Source: Apus apus (Eukaryota > Chordata > Aves > Apodiformes > Apodidae). Taken from it: 64,000 nucleotides of DNA. Shown piece after piece: positions 1 to 11,200 of this stretch. The notes below the pieces were generated by a model. That model was not told where the DNA came from. It saw only the letters and a program-made list of their open reading frames with translations, and ran no database searches. The stretch covers positions 2,036,056 through 2,100,055 of the forward strand of contig NC_067304.1 of NCBI RefSeq assembly GCF_020740795.1, in the 5' to 3' direction. Numbering within the stretch: position 1 is the stretch's first letter; each line of letters opens with the position of its first letter. The translations under genes were made by a program, and so were the position numbers.

Positions 1-85
1 TAGGTACTAGGACATCACGTCACCCACTTCTGCCCACTGCTGCTGTTTCACTGGACATTTGGCTCCTAGATCCGTGTCAAACAGA

Positions 86-93
86 TATATAAG
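86..93 (+). promoter_or_regulatory. TATA box of the first PNPLA gene
   Basis: TATATAAG lies 115 bases before the chosen ATG at 208. A start of transcription near 115-120 would give a 5' leader of about 90 bases and would exclude the in-frame upstream ATG at 97. It suggests a regulated, tissue-restricted promoter rather than a CpG-island one. Confidence 0.55.
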
Positions 94-207
94 AGCGTGG
101 TGAGAAGCAGAAGCAGGTTGGGAACAGCCACAGCTAAGGGAAAACCTCTGAACCTCCCCTGGGCAGCTGCTTTCTTGGGGCTTGGGTGCTTGGTGTTAGC
201 TGAGGTG

Positions 208-3200
208 ATGGAGGGCGATGGAAATGAGAGAAAACCTCTCACTATACTGATCAGGGGCTGCAGTTTCTTGATCACGTATGAAGCAGGAGTGATCAGTGCC
301 TTGAAGGAATTGTCACCTGCCATCCTGAAGTCTGCATCCAGGATCTATGGAGCATCTTCAGGATCTGTTCTGGCTACACTTGCCGTGTGTGAGTGTGATA
401 CAGGTAAGGACTGTGCCCTTCCATTTACTTCTGTCTAAACAGACATTCTGGAGTTGCAAAAGATCATTTTGTCTTCTATTCTCCTTAAGCAGTGGCTAAT
501 TCCTCAGAATTTTACTTCATTGACTTCTTTGGGAGTGGAAATGAGTCATTTCATAAGCACAGGTAGAGTTATTCAAGAAGCCACTGCATCTTATCCACTT
601 GAATTCATGATAAGCACATCTAATTAAAGAGACAGAAGTACCCTCCCCAAGTTGCAGTTGTTAGAAGATCCCCAAAACACAGAGGGGGAATGAAAATATG
701 GACTTAGGAGAGGATTAGTGCTGCTGTTGCATGAAATAAAGAAGAAAGTTATAGTCACAGAGCTGAGAAATACCTTAGGAGGCAGAGGCAACTATTACTC
801 AAAGGCTTCCTGCCAATTTTCTTCCATATCTCCAAAAAATTTATGACATCTTGGAGGAAATGGGGAGGAATGGGAAAAGAAACCAAAATACTTTTCTTCC
901 TGCAGTCTTGAGGGTCTTGGGAAAACCTGGATTCACTCATGAGATCTTCAGCCCTAGTGAAAATAATCTCTTTAGGAGCATTTACCAGCATGGTATTTTT
1001 CTATATTTTTATATAAAATATGAAATATATTTTTTTATATAACCACCTTTTTCCAGGTGGAAAGGCAGCCCAGAAACCACATAAATAATACTGTAAGGGA
1101 TGTGGAATGATTGCTTTGCTTTGCTTTAGATGAGCTGATCAAGTACTTCTACAGTGCTTTACCCAAGAGTTTCTGGGGGTTTGTTCCTGGAGGAAGAATT
1201 CTCAAATTCCTAAGGGATACCTTAGAGAAGTACCTGCCTCCAAATGCCCACCAGCTGGCATCTGGGAAGCTGCACATCATCCTCACCAGGCTGCGTGACT
1301 GGAGGTGCATGGTGGTCTCAGAGTTTGCCTCCAGGGAGGAGCTCATCCAGGTGAGAGCACTCGCAGCACGGGAGGAGCTGCTGGGACCTGCTGCCTGGGA
1401 CCTGCTGCCTGGGATCTGCTGCCTGGGATCTGCTGCCTGGGACCTGCTGCCTGGGATCTGCTGCCTGGGACCTGCTGCCTGGGACCTGCTGCCTGGGATC
1501 TGCTGCCTGGGACCTGCTGCCTGGGACCTGCTGCCTGGGATCTGCTGCCTGGGACCTGCTGCCTGGGACCTGCTGCCTGCCCCACAGCATCTGTGGGGAT
1601 CCTCCCAGCAGCCCATGGCTTCCTTTCTCTCCTTGCCACCCTCTGAAGCCAGACAGGATCACCAGCTGATAGGAATCTTTAAAAATCATAGAACCAGAGG
1701 GGTTGGAAGGGACCTCTGAAGATCAAGTCCAACCCTCCTGCTGCAGCAGGAACACCCAGGGCAGGTCACACAGGAACGTGGCCAGATGGGGCTTGGAAGT
1801 CTCCAGGGAAGGAGACTCCACCACCTCTCTGGGCAGCCTGTCCCAGGGCTCTGTCACCCTCACAGGGAAGAAGTTTCTCCTCATGTTGAGGTGGAACTTC
1901 TTGTGTTGTCACTTGGTGCCATTTCCCCCCATCCTGTCACAGGCACCACTGAACAGAGACTGGCCCGTTCTTGACACCCACCCTGCAGATATTGATAGAC
2001 ATTAACAAGGTCCCCTCTTAGTCTTCTCAAGACTAAGCAGCCCCAGGTCTCTCAGCCTTTCCTCATATGACAGATGTTCCAGTCCCTTCATCAGCCTTTG
2101 TGGTTGGTGGCTGAAGTATCTACAGGCCTGAGCACACAGGGAGCAAAGTGAGGCATCTCAGGGGTTTCCTTCCCTTCTCCAGCCCTGGCTGTGGAGGTTG
2201 GACACGGTCTGTTCCACAACAGCCAGTGGTGCCCAATAACCCAGCTGTGGGTCCCCATGCTGGCCTTCACAGATGAGCCCCTATTCCTGAAAGAACAGGT
2301 TATTGTGGCTCTTCTCTCACCTCTGGGCTTTCCATCTCACCCACAGGCCATTACATGCAGCTGCTTCATCCCTCTGTATTTTGGATTGATACCTCCTACC
2401 TACCGTGGGGTGGTGAGTAGCCTTATGGTCTGGAGAACCTACCCCAGGTCAGGCTGGGGGCCCACCTGCTCTGTGTCCTTTCTCCAGGGGTGGCTTTAAG
2501 CGTTGTTTATACCCGTGTTTGCCACCAAAGTTGCTTGATGCTGTCTTCACACGGGGTCTGCACAGGGAGGAACTGAGCCCGGGTGCCCCACGACATGACC
2601 TGACTGCAGAGAGATGTGACCTTCTCACAAAGGCATCCCCCCCTCAGCCTGCCCACGGGCTTGGCTCAACTCCTTGCCCCCACTTTCATTAAGGAGTCAT
2701 TTTTCAACTGGAAGAGAGGAGCTGGTGGGGGTAGACCTGGAGCCCATGGGACAGAGGTCAGAGCTGGTCCCTGGAAGGGGATCTCTGTAGCCCTGGTACC
2801 TCAGTCTGGTTGGGGACGGGGTGGGGAAGAAGCCCCAGGTAGATGCAGGTGTGTGAGCCAGAACTCTCCTGTCTGAGGAGAGGGAGGCTGAAGGTTCCTT
2901 GTGTTCTCTCCCAGAGGTACATTGATGGGGAGCTGGCCATGTGGCAGGCTGACTTCTTGTCCCCAACCACCATCACCGTGTCTGGGCTGGCTGGCGAGTA
3001 CGACATCTGTCCCAAGGAGAGCCCAGCTGCCTTCATCACCTTCCAGATCTCAGACTGTATTTTACTGATCTCAAAAAGGAACATCTGCCGCCTCCAGTGT
3101 CTTCTGTGCCTTCCCAAACATGAAGTGAGCTGCTGTTGCCACTGGTACCCAGAGCCATGAGGCCCCTCTGGCTGGCCCATCTGCCCTGACTGCCCCCTTC

Positions 3201-4017
3201 CCCTGCAGGTTATGGAGCAGATGTATCTCCATGGCTACCAGGATGCAGTCTCCTTCTTAAGGAGGCTGGGTAAGTGAGGAACAAGCAGTTCATGTGCTTC
3301 TCTTACCAGGTTGGTTTGCTGACAGAAGGTAAGAGATGCAGCCAGAGCATCACCCAGAATGACCAGGGCAGAGACATCTCTGCATCCCTGGATTGCCAGG
3401 ATTACTTGAGTCCCATCCTCTCTGTGGCCTCCCCTGAAGGTCCCTGTTCACCCCTTCCCCTCTGAAGACATTAGGTCCCATTTTTTTCTGCCACACTGGG
3501 CAGAGCTTTCCAGGGAAGGCAGGTGCCCAGGACCTCGTGAGGGGAAGTGTCCTTCCCTGTCCTGCACACAGGCTGCAGTGCCCTGAGGACCCACTGGTGC
3601 ACAAAGCAGCAATGGCTGGTGATCCTGACCCAAAAACCCAACTCAGATGAGCCAAGCACTGTGGTCATCAGCCCCCCTTGTCTTCCAGTCAAGCCTGGCC
3701 ATGCCTCGTGTTGCTGGAGACCTGGGAGCTGAGTGACAAGCAGTGAGAGCTGGATTCTCTTCCCACCAGGTAAATTTGATATCAATTACGTTGATAAGGA
3801 CTTCATGCTTTCATTGGCCAATGAATTATATCAGAAAGGTGAAGAGACCCTAAAACTGCAGCTAGAAGCAAGAGAGCTCCACTCCAGATCCACAGATCCT
3901 GAGGAAGTCACTGCAGAGGATCCAGGGACCATCTGGGCAGCAGATGAAGAGGAAGAGGAAGCCCCACACCACCTTCTCCACCATCAGAAAGGTAGAGGAC
4001 CCCATCATTTGGGGTAA
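208..4017 (+). CDS. PNPLA1-like patatin-like phospholipase paralogue (six exons)
   Basis: Patatin-domain lipid hydrolase or transacylase, probably acting at lipid droplets or ER membrane. Exons by splice sites and phase: 208-403, 1130-1350, 2347-2412, 2915-3124, 3209-3269, 3770-4017; the sum is 1002 bases, 333 aa. The nucleophile elbow is GASSG (Ser50). The glycine-rich oxyanion loop reads GCSFL (residues 17-21), where family members have GCGFL or GSGFL. The catalytic Asp165 sits in YIDGE, not the usual DGG. DICPKESPAAF matches the [11 protein letters not shown] block of PNPLA1. Exon 6 is acidic (EEEEE) and ends at TAA; a possible donor at 3992 (phase 1) would permit further exons, but none was found. 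Exon phases match the minus-strand PNPLA1 at 8.2-15.9 kb, so the two are duplicates. The protein is short against about 530 aa in human PNPLA1. It may be a weak or altered enzyme. Confidence 0.72.
1381..1581. repeat. 14-bp minisatellite, 13 full units
   Basis: Thirteen head-to-tail copies of CTGCCTGGGAYCTG run from 1391 to 1572, with partial units on each side. Units differ only by C or T at position 11, in the order C,T,T,C,T,C,C,T,C,C,T,C,C. The array begins 31 bases after the exon 2 splice donor of the first PNPLA gene. All three frames of both strands are open, which creates long false ORFs. Confidence 0.95.
1684..2112 (-). mobile_element. CR1 LINE fragment, antisense
   Basis: It begins with ATCATAGAACC and GGTTGGAAGGGACC, the complement of the CR1 3' end, and runs into the CTCAGCCTTTCCTCATATGACAG part typical of older CR1. 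It lies in intron 2 of the first PNPLA gene. Confidence 0.85.
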
Positions 4018-7000
4018 ATGACACTTGTCCAGGGCTCTGAGAGTCAGAAGAGGCTGTCTGGGTTCTTGTTCTTCCAGGCTCCAGTAGGTGAGAACATCAG
4101 GAATGGGAGAGAGTTCCCTCTTGTGTCCGTGGTTATGAGCGAAACCTCCTGCTGAACTTGGTTTGGATGAGGATTGAGGGCTTAGGCTGTGGCCAGGTGG
4201 GGTGGAGAAGCAGGTCTTGCTGAGAAGAAAGCCATTTACTCACCCTGCAAGGTACTACCAGGTTCTGCCCACACATCCCTTCATTCTGAGTGAGGGAAGG
4301 AGCAGCATCGCAGGGCTCAGAGCTGGCTTGGCTCTAACAGCCAGGTCAACATTTCTGCTCAGTGACTCTGCTGTGCAGCCCGTGGGTAAACCCTGAAGTG
4401 CAGGAAAAGCTTCTTTAGAGATGCAGGAAAAGCTCTACCTGGATCATTTCTTACACCTACCTTCTATGGCTTAAAAAACTTCTCATTTTCTGCAATCCTG
4501 AGCAAAAATGATGCCCCCTCCCATTCCAGTTTTGCCATGGAAAACCTGTGAGCCCTCAGCATTTCCAGATCCCAGTTTGTCTTGGATACAAAGAAGTATG
4601 GGCTGGACATCAACATCCCTTTCAGTCTTCTTTATCTTCTTTCTGAGTCCTTCAACCTTTCAGGCTTTGTCAGCTTAGGAGAAGTTCCACAGCTTTTCCA
4701 ACACGAGGATGGTTTCTAAGTGTTGCTACAGAAAGAAAAAGTGGGGGGGAAACCCCCACATGTTGTTCTGCTCTATCTAAGGAACACACCAAATGAGGAA
4801 CATAAAGGGGAAGCAACAGGACCACTAACATTCCAGCTCTAAAAAAGCTTGGAAGACTTTAAAAAGAAAGCAAAGAAGAGATTTCCATTGAAAACAAGAC
4901 AATTCCACCCATGGGAAGAGGCCCAATGTAGAAATTCAGGACAGTGTTAGGCTGTTTGCTTCCATACTTGGTGTTTTTTTAAAAGGCTTCACCAGTCTGA
5001 GCTACATGGAGCTTTTGAAAGCACCATTTTGATGTTGGAAGGAGGTTTCTTTGGAGGTTGGGCAGGCTGGGGGCTGCCAGGAGTCTCCTGCCCTCTGGTT
5101 TGCAGCTGGGTCGCTGCAACGTTTTGCACTGACCTCAGGTCACCTGTGGGAGGAATCAAGCCTCCTTTGTTGGGTCAGAGAGCAGCCAAGAGGTGAGTCA
5201 GGGCTCTCAGACTCCACATCAGGTTTGGGAAGGAAAAGGCCTGATGATCTAGGCCAGGAAAAGTCTATTTTACTGTTTATCTGCACAACACTACAATATC
5301 AGTGATGGAAGCAAATAAGGGTATCAACCTGTGAACAATTTGTGCCTGTTTCCTGAGGAAATCAGTCTCTCCCAGGGACACTGCTGCAGCAGAGCCTGCC
5401 CACCAGCAGGGCTGGATTAGCAGTTTGACCACAAGGATTTTCCTTGTTATCCCAGTGCCCACCAGGACAGTTGGACAATGAGCTGCACCCTCCTGAGGAG
5501 CTGGAGTGGAAGCAGAGTCTGGCATAAAGCAGCAGCAGCCAAGGACACAGGCAGGATTGGACAGAGGATTGTTTATTTGGCTTGGCTGCATGGATCATGA
5601 TCCAGGACTCCCTTTCCCACTGGATCTGCAGAGGCTTTTGAGAGAGCTCCTGCTGCCTTGGGTTGTCTCCAGACTCATCCCATCCAACCTCAGGCTTCAT
5701 GTCTCTGCTGGGTTTGATGCAGCCCTGGGCAAGCAACAGGACAGTGGTGTGAGGGCAACGCTTGAAGGATCTCAAACCTGCTTATCCTGTAGAGAGCAAG
5801 AGGGAGGGAAACAGCCCTGGTGGGGGATCTGAATCCAGTCTGTCCCACAAGAGCTGCCAGAAGCACCTGTCAGATTGACCAATGTGATTTTCCTCTCTTT
5901 AGGGCCACTCCAGCCACAGAAGAGCATTTTGGGGGCCAAAGGCAGAAGTGGGGTCACTTCATGTTTTGAAGAGAGAACAAACAGCCTGCAGACAGACCCC
6001 AAAATGCACTGAAGACCACCTTGTGGCAGCAAAGTCACCAGCACAGGCAGAGCCACAACCCCCTTCTTATCCCCTCTAGGCCCCAGGTGATTCCCATAAC
6101 CCACCTAGCACCTATTGCTGCTGGTTTGAACTGGGTGCAGCTGGGCTTCCCCTTCCTGGGGGTGAAACAACCTCCTTGAGAGCCAAGAGATTTCCAACGT
6201 TGCCCCTGGCAGAGCCTCCTTTTGCCATGAGCTCCAAGCTCATGCAGAGGGAACAGCACCAGGTGTGTTTGCTTGAAGAGACAGGGGGGTTAATAAAGCA
6301 AACCCAGCTGATTGGAATGAGGAGTTATTAAATACTTAGCCCATCTCTGCAGGTTTGGAGCAGGTGTTGTGAGCTTTTTGTTTTGGGTGCTCCTTGTAGA
6401 CTGGTTTTTGTTCAAGTCCTTAATGTTTCACTAACTTTTTAAGACCAAGCAGGTGGGGTGCACTGGGTACTTGAAACTATGCTCCTGTTTGTGGCTGATA
6501 TTTGCAGACAAGTTCAGTGGGTTTCTTAGGGTGTCCAGTTCCTAGAGGAGTATTTTCTCTGGGGGATTTGATTTCCCATTGGAGGAGGGCTAGTGCAACT
6601 GGGATGGGATGGTTCTATCCTGCCTGGAGGGGTGGTGCTGGAGGGACCAGGGGCTTGGCTGGTGCAGAAGTGGAGGGAAAGCAGGAGAGCAGTGTGAGCA
6701 AAAGCAAAGGAAGGGCTGGCTGGCCCTGCTCCTGCCCTGGGAGCCATGGATGTACCCTCTGCACCCTTTCCACTCTGATCCGTGGCAGGAACGTAGTCCC
6801 AGCTCAAGGGCTGGGCTTGAGCAGCTTTGGCTGCAGGAGTTGAGAGGTAAAAATCCATCCAGGATGGAATGGGGGAGACAGGAGCAGGTTTTGATGGATC
6901 CAATGTCAATAAGCATATGGGTTTCTTTCAGCAGAGAAAATATTCCCAGGGCATTGATTAAAACCAGAGATAGCAGCACATCTTATCTCCATGTTTCTCT

Positions 7001-8252
7001 GAGCATTCATAGTCAGCTCCAGATCTGTTCCCATCAATGCAGCCTTCAGCTCCTCCCCACCTTCATGCCCCTGCAGTCTCTAGAGCCCTTTGGATGAAAC
7101 CTCCCTCTGGGGTCTTGGATCTAGATGATCTTTAAAGTCCCTTCCAACCTAAACCATCCCATAATTCTATGATGGAGCTCAAGGTAATTGGTAAAATGAC
7201 TCCAGGGAAGTGGAGAAAAACGACTTCTTCCCAGGGTGGTGCTCCCTAAGGCTTTTCCCCCTCCCTGTTTTCTGATGGTTTAGTCTCTCTGAAAGTTTTT
7301 GAGTGGGAGGCAAACACTCAAAATGTGACATTTCCTGGCAAATGCCTGCCCTGTGATCTGCAGGAAAGCAGGAGGAGGGACCCTGCTAGTGACCAGCAGG
7401 TGGAGTGGCCAGGGACACCAGCAGCCAGGCTCTCCAGGATGCCCAGTCTCCCCAGCACAGGCTGCAGCTCAGGGCTCATGTCAAAGCAGCTCAGGCCTGA
7501 GCAGAGAAACTGCAGCAGCAGCACTGGGAACAAAATCAGCTGCTTTCCTCAAAGAACACCCCAACAACTCCATTAAAAACCCAAACCATCAACCATGCTG
7601 CTGTGGGAAACAAGCCCCAGTGTCACCCACTGCTTCCCAGGGCAGCAGAACCATCAGAGAGCTCCAGGGCCCATCCAGGATGGTTACCTGAGGGAATAAG
7701 CTGGGACTTGGTTGAGTCAGGGTTGGTGTCCCAACAGGGCCAAGTAGCCCCAGGGACTTTGGATGCTGAAGAAGGACTTTTTTCCAAGGCTGAGGAATGG
7801 TGCAGCTCCTGCAGAAGGACACCATTCTGTGCCAGGCTTTGCCAGCTGCACGTGAAGGAACTTGCCAGCAGGTCTCAGAGGGGTATGGCTTAAAGGTTGT
7901 GTGACAGGTTAAATTACTTGAATCCTGGAGAGTTTAGTGCCAAAACCACCTCCCAGGATCTTTGCTGAATGTGCCTGATGTCCTGCCAGGACTGAGCCCA
8001 GCAGGGAGATGCTCTGGAACAGGAATCTGTTGCAGTAGGGAAGCAGCACGAAGCTACTTCACAGCTTCCTTCAGGGTAACATGACATTTTGTGATGTTAT
8101 TCTCATAATATTCCAAGGACAAAAAATTGCTGCTTTTCTTCTGGTGGACCCCGGATTTGGGACCTTTAGCCCCACTTTAGACCCATGGGTGAGGTCCCCT
8201 GGGGTTCCCTGCCCTCCCTCCCTCTGCTGAGGGTTTGCAACCCCCGAGCACT
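4018..8252. other. intergenic region between convergent PNPLA genes
   Basis: No exon with matched acceptor, frame and donor could be supported here. The only repeat is a CR1 tail at 7110-7174. The C-terminal exons and poly(A) signals of both PNPLA genes could lie in this stretch. One open segment at 4552-4719 is noted under findings but is not called as coding. Confidence 0.5.
7110..7174 (+). mobile_element. CR1 3' tail remnant
   Basis: GATCTAGATGATCTTTAAAG followed by TCCCTTCCAACC and ATAATTCTATGAT is the terminal part of CR1. Confidence 0.75.
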
Positions 8253-11200
8253 TCACCTCCTGGCCAGGGAGCCCACAGCTCTCTTTAGCAAACCAGGCAC
8301 CACGGTTTGAAGGCACTTCTGGAACTGTTTTACCATGGAGCTGATGTCTTCCAGCAGCCCCCACAGCTTCCTCATCCTGCAGAGACAAAATAAACAGGCA
8401 GATGTTAATCCCCAGTAAATGCAGCAAAAGGGGGGAGGGTGTTAGTGGCAGATGCAGGCTGCAATAGTCTGTCCCAGAACCAAGCCAGCCTGGGCTGGTG
8501 GGAGGTGTCCCTGCTCACAGCAGGGAGGTTGGAACCTGATGATCTTTAAGGTCCCTTCCAACCTGAGCCATCCTATGATGGTCCTGCTAGCTCAGTGTCC
8601 CTGAGAGCTTGTCCTCAGGGAATACAATCCTCCTGCAGAGGAAGGGGGTGCCAGTGAAGTTCTTTATGCAGTAGATGGGTACCAGCTTGCCCTGGTCTGG
8701 AGGCTGCCCTGTGTGTGTCCCACGGAGCTGCCATCTGAAGGATGCTGCAGCCCATCACCACCCCAGCACTGGGCTCAGAGCTCATGCTCATCTGGCACCA
8801 AGTTTAGATTGGATATTAGGAAAAATTCTTCCCCAAAAGGGTTGTCAGGCCCTGGCCCTGGTTCAAGGCAGGTGGAGTCCCCATCCCTGGAGGGGTTTCC
8901 AAGCCCTGGAGATGGTGCTGAGGGACATGGGGCAGGGGTGGCCTTGGCAGGGCTGGGGGAACTGTTGGACTGGAGGATCTTCAAGGTCTTTTCCAACCAA
9001 AACAATTCATTGATTCTGTGATTCTCAGCTTTGATGTCTCTGTCCTGATGTTCTTACCCCTTCCTGACAAAAGCTGGCAGCCTGTAGGGCTGCAGCAGGA
9101 TCTTTGAGAGTGGATCTTGCAGTCCAGCCACCTGCTGCTTCCTCCAGGGAGCCACACCTGTGCCCGGGAATGACAACACAGAAGTCAATAAAGACCAGTC
9201 ATTAGAAATAACCCAAGAAATGCAATAATTCTCCTTGCCCAGCAGCTCTTGGCTTGCAGCTCTGCAGCTCTTGCAGCTCAGCCCACAGGTACTGAAGCCC
9301 AGGCTGGAGTCCAGCTGGAGCTGCTCTTAAAAAAACCTCTTTGCAATCAGCAGATCTAGAAATATTTGCTAGAATCAGCAACTCCGGAAAATCCTCAATA
9401 TCCTCGTGCTCCTCTCCTGACTGCAGCAGCCCTGGGTGGCCCCGAAGCCCAAGGTCAGTGCCCCAAATCCTCTACCTGGCAGGAAGCAGGGAGCTGGGCT
9501 GGGCTGTGTCCCCCCTTGGGCCGTGCCGGGTCCTTCTTCCCGCACATGATGGAGAAGCGGAAATTGCCGTCGAAGTAGTTGAAGCCAAAGGCATCTGGGA
9601 GAGATGGGGAAGAAAGGGCTGATGGTGGCACCTGTGGCACCCTTCCAGGCTGCTCTTCAGCTCTTGGGGTGATACTTAACTGTTCCTGTACAGGAAAAGG
9701 GCAGTGTCCTGGTAGCCTTGGGAGAAAATGTCGTCCAGGACCTGCAGGAGAAGCACCTGAGGTCACCCAAGAACCCTCCATCCAGGCACTGGCAGGATCC
9801 AAAACCTGGAAGGGGCCTGTAGGGAGGCTGGGGAAGAGCTGCTCACCAGGACATGTAGTGATAGGACAAGGGGTGATGGTTTTAAGCTAGAAAAGGGTAG
9901 ATTGAGGTTGGACAGTAGGGAAAAGTTCTTTCATATGAGGGTGGTGGATCAGTGGAACAGGCTGCCTAGAGAGGTGGTGGGGACCTCATCCTGGAGACAT
10001 TCAGGGTGAGGCTTGATGGGGCTCTGAGCAAGGTGGTCTGGTTGGAGATGTCCCTGCTTATTGTAGGGGGGCTGGACCAGATGAGCTTTAGAGGTCACTT
10101 CCAACCCAAGACATTCCATGATTCTATCCAAGGCTGTTTGACCACAGAGGGTTGGGATGGCCCATCTGGGAAGGCAACAAGCACAGGTTGGTTTCCAGCC
10201 ACCCAAGTGCTGGTCCCTTTTGGGTTGTCAAACCAGGGGGGACCTCATCCCAGCTTGGTCACCCATCACCAGTGTCCATCAGAAAAACCCACTGCAAAAC
10301 CAGCACTGCACCCTCTCCTTGAGACCTCATCAATGAACGATGGAGATGGAGCTGAACCTTAAAGCTTGGGAAGGCAGGTCCAGCATTCATTTAACCAACA
10401 CAAAGCTGGGAAGAAGAGCTGGTGAGCCTACCATGCTGCTAGGTGGGAAGAGAGCATAGCTAATCCTGCAGAGGTTTTCTATTGAGATCTGAATGCTGCC
10501 ATTGAAGATCTGGAAGCAGAAGAAGATTGCAGGACAATCCCGTGGGCAGATGTCCAGCTCTCCTGTGAAGGGGGAGACGGTGATCACAGCTTCCTCCAAG
10601 CTGGAGACAGGCTGCAGGCCAGTGAATCCTCCATCAACGTATCTCTGAGGGGAAGAGGAAAAGGGAGGGGTTGCTCTGAGAGGAAAGAAGGAGCTGCCAA
10701 GGTGACATCTCCTGCCACAGGCCAGTCCCAGCATGTATCTACCCACTCATATCATAGAATCATATCATAGAATGCTTTGGGTGGGAAGGGACCTTCAAGA
10801 TAATCTAGATCCAACCCCCTGCATGGGCAGGGACACCTCCCACCAGCCCAGGCTGCTCCAAGCCCCATCCAACCTGCCCTTCAACACTGCCAGGGATGGG
10901 GCAGCCACAGCTTCCCTGGGCAACCTGGGCCAGGCTCTCACCACCCTCACACCCAAGAATTTCCTCCTCATGTCCAACCTCCATCTCCCTCTTCCAGTTT
11001 TCATCCATCCCCCTCATCCCATCCCTCCCTGCCCTTGTCCCAAGCCCCTCCCCAGCTTTCCTGGAGCCCCTTCAGGCACTGGAAGGTGCTCTAAGGTCTC
11101 CCTGGAGCCTTCTCTTCTCCAGCCTGAACACCCCAACTCTCCCAGCCTGGCTCCAGAGCAGAGGTGCTTGTTAACTAAAGGAGGAGCCTGGACATCCACA

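Noticed and set aside
97-210. Upstream in-frame ATG at 97 as the PNPLA start
   Set aside because: It lies only four bases after the TATA box, so it should be before the transcription start. ATG at 208 aligns with the start of the paralogue and has G at -3 and +4.
1381-1581. CRISPR-like array
   Set aside because: Units of 14 bases with no spacers; a plain minisatellite in a vertebrate intron.
1111-1719. 202-codon ORF including the Trp-Asp-Leu-Leu-Pro repeat
   Set aside because: It reads through the splice donor at 1351 into the minisatellite; only 1130-1350 is coding.
6609-7097. 162-codon plus-strand ORF between the PNPLA genes
   Set aside because: Overlapping long ORFs on both strands and no acceptor or donor that keeps phase with the plus-strand PNPLA gene.
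8071-8427. 118-codon frame at the PNPLA1 3' end as the coding frame
   Set aside because: The other frame (stop at 8253) joins the preceding exon in phase and resembles the PNPLA2 C-terminal helix.
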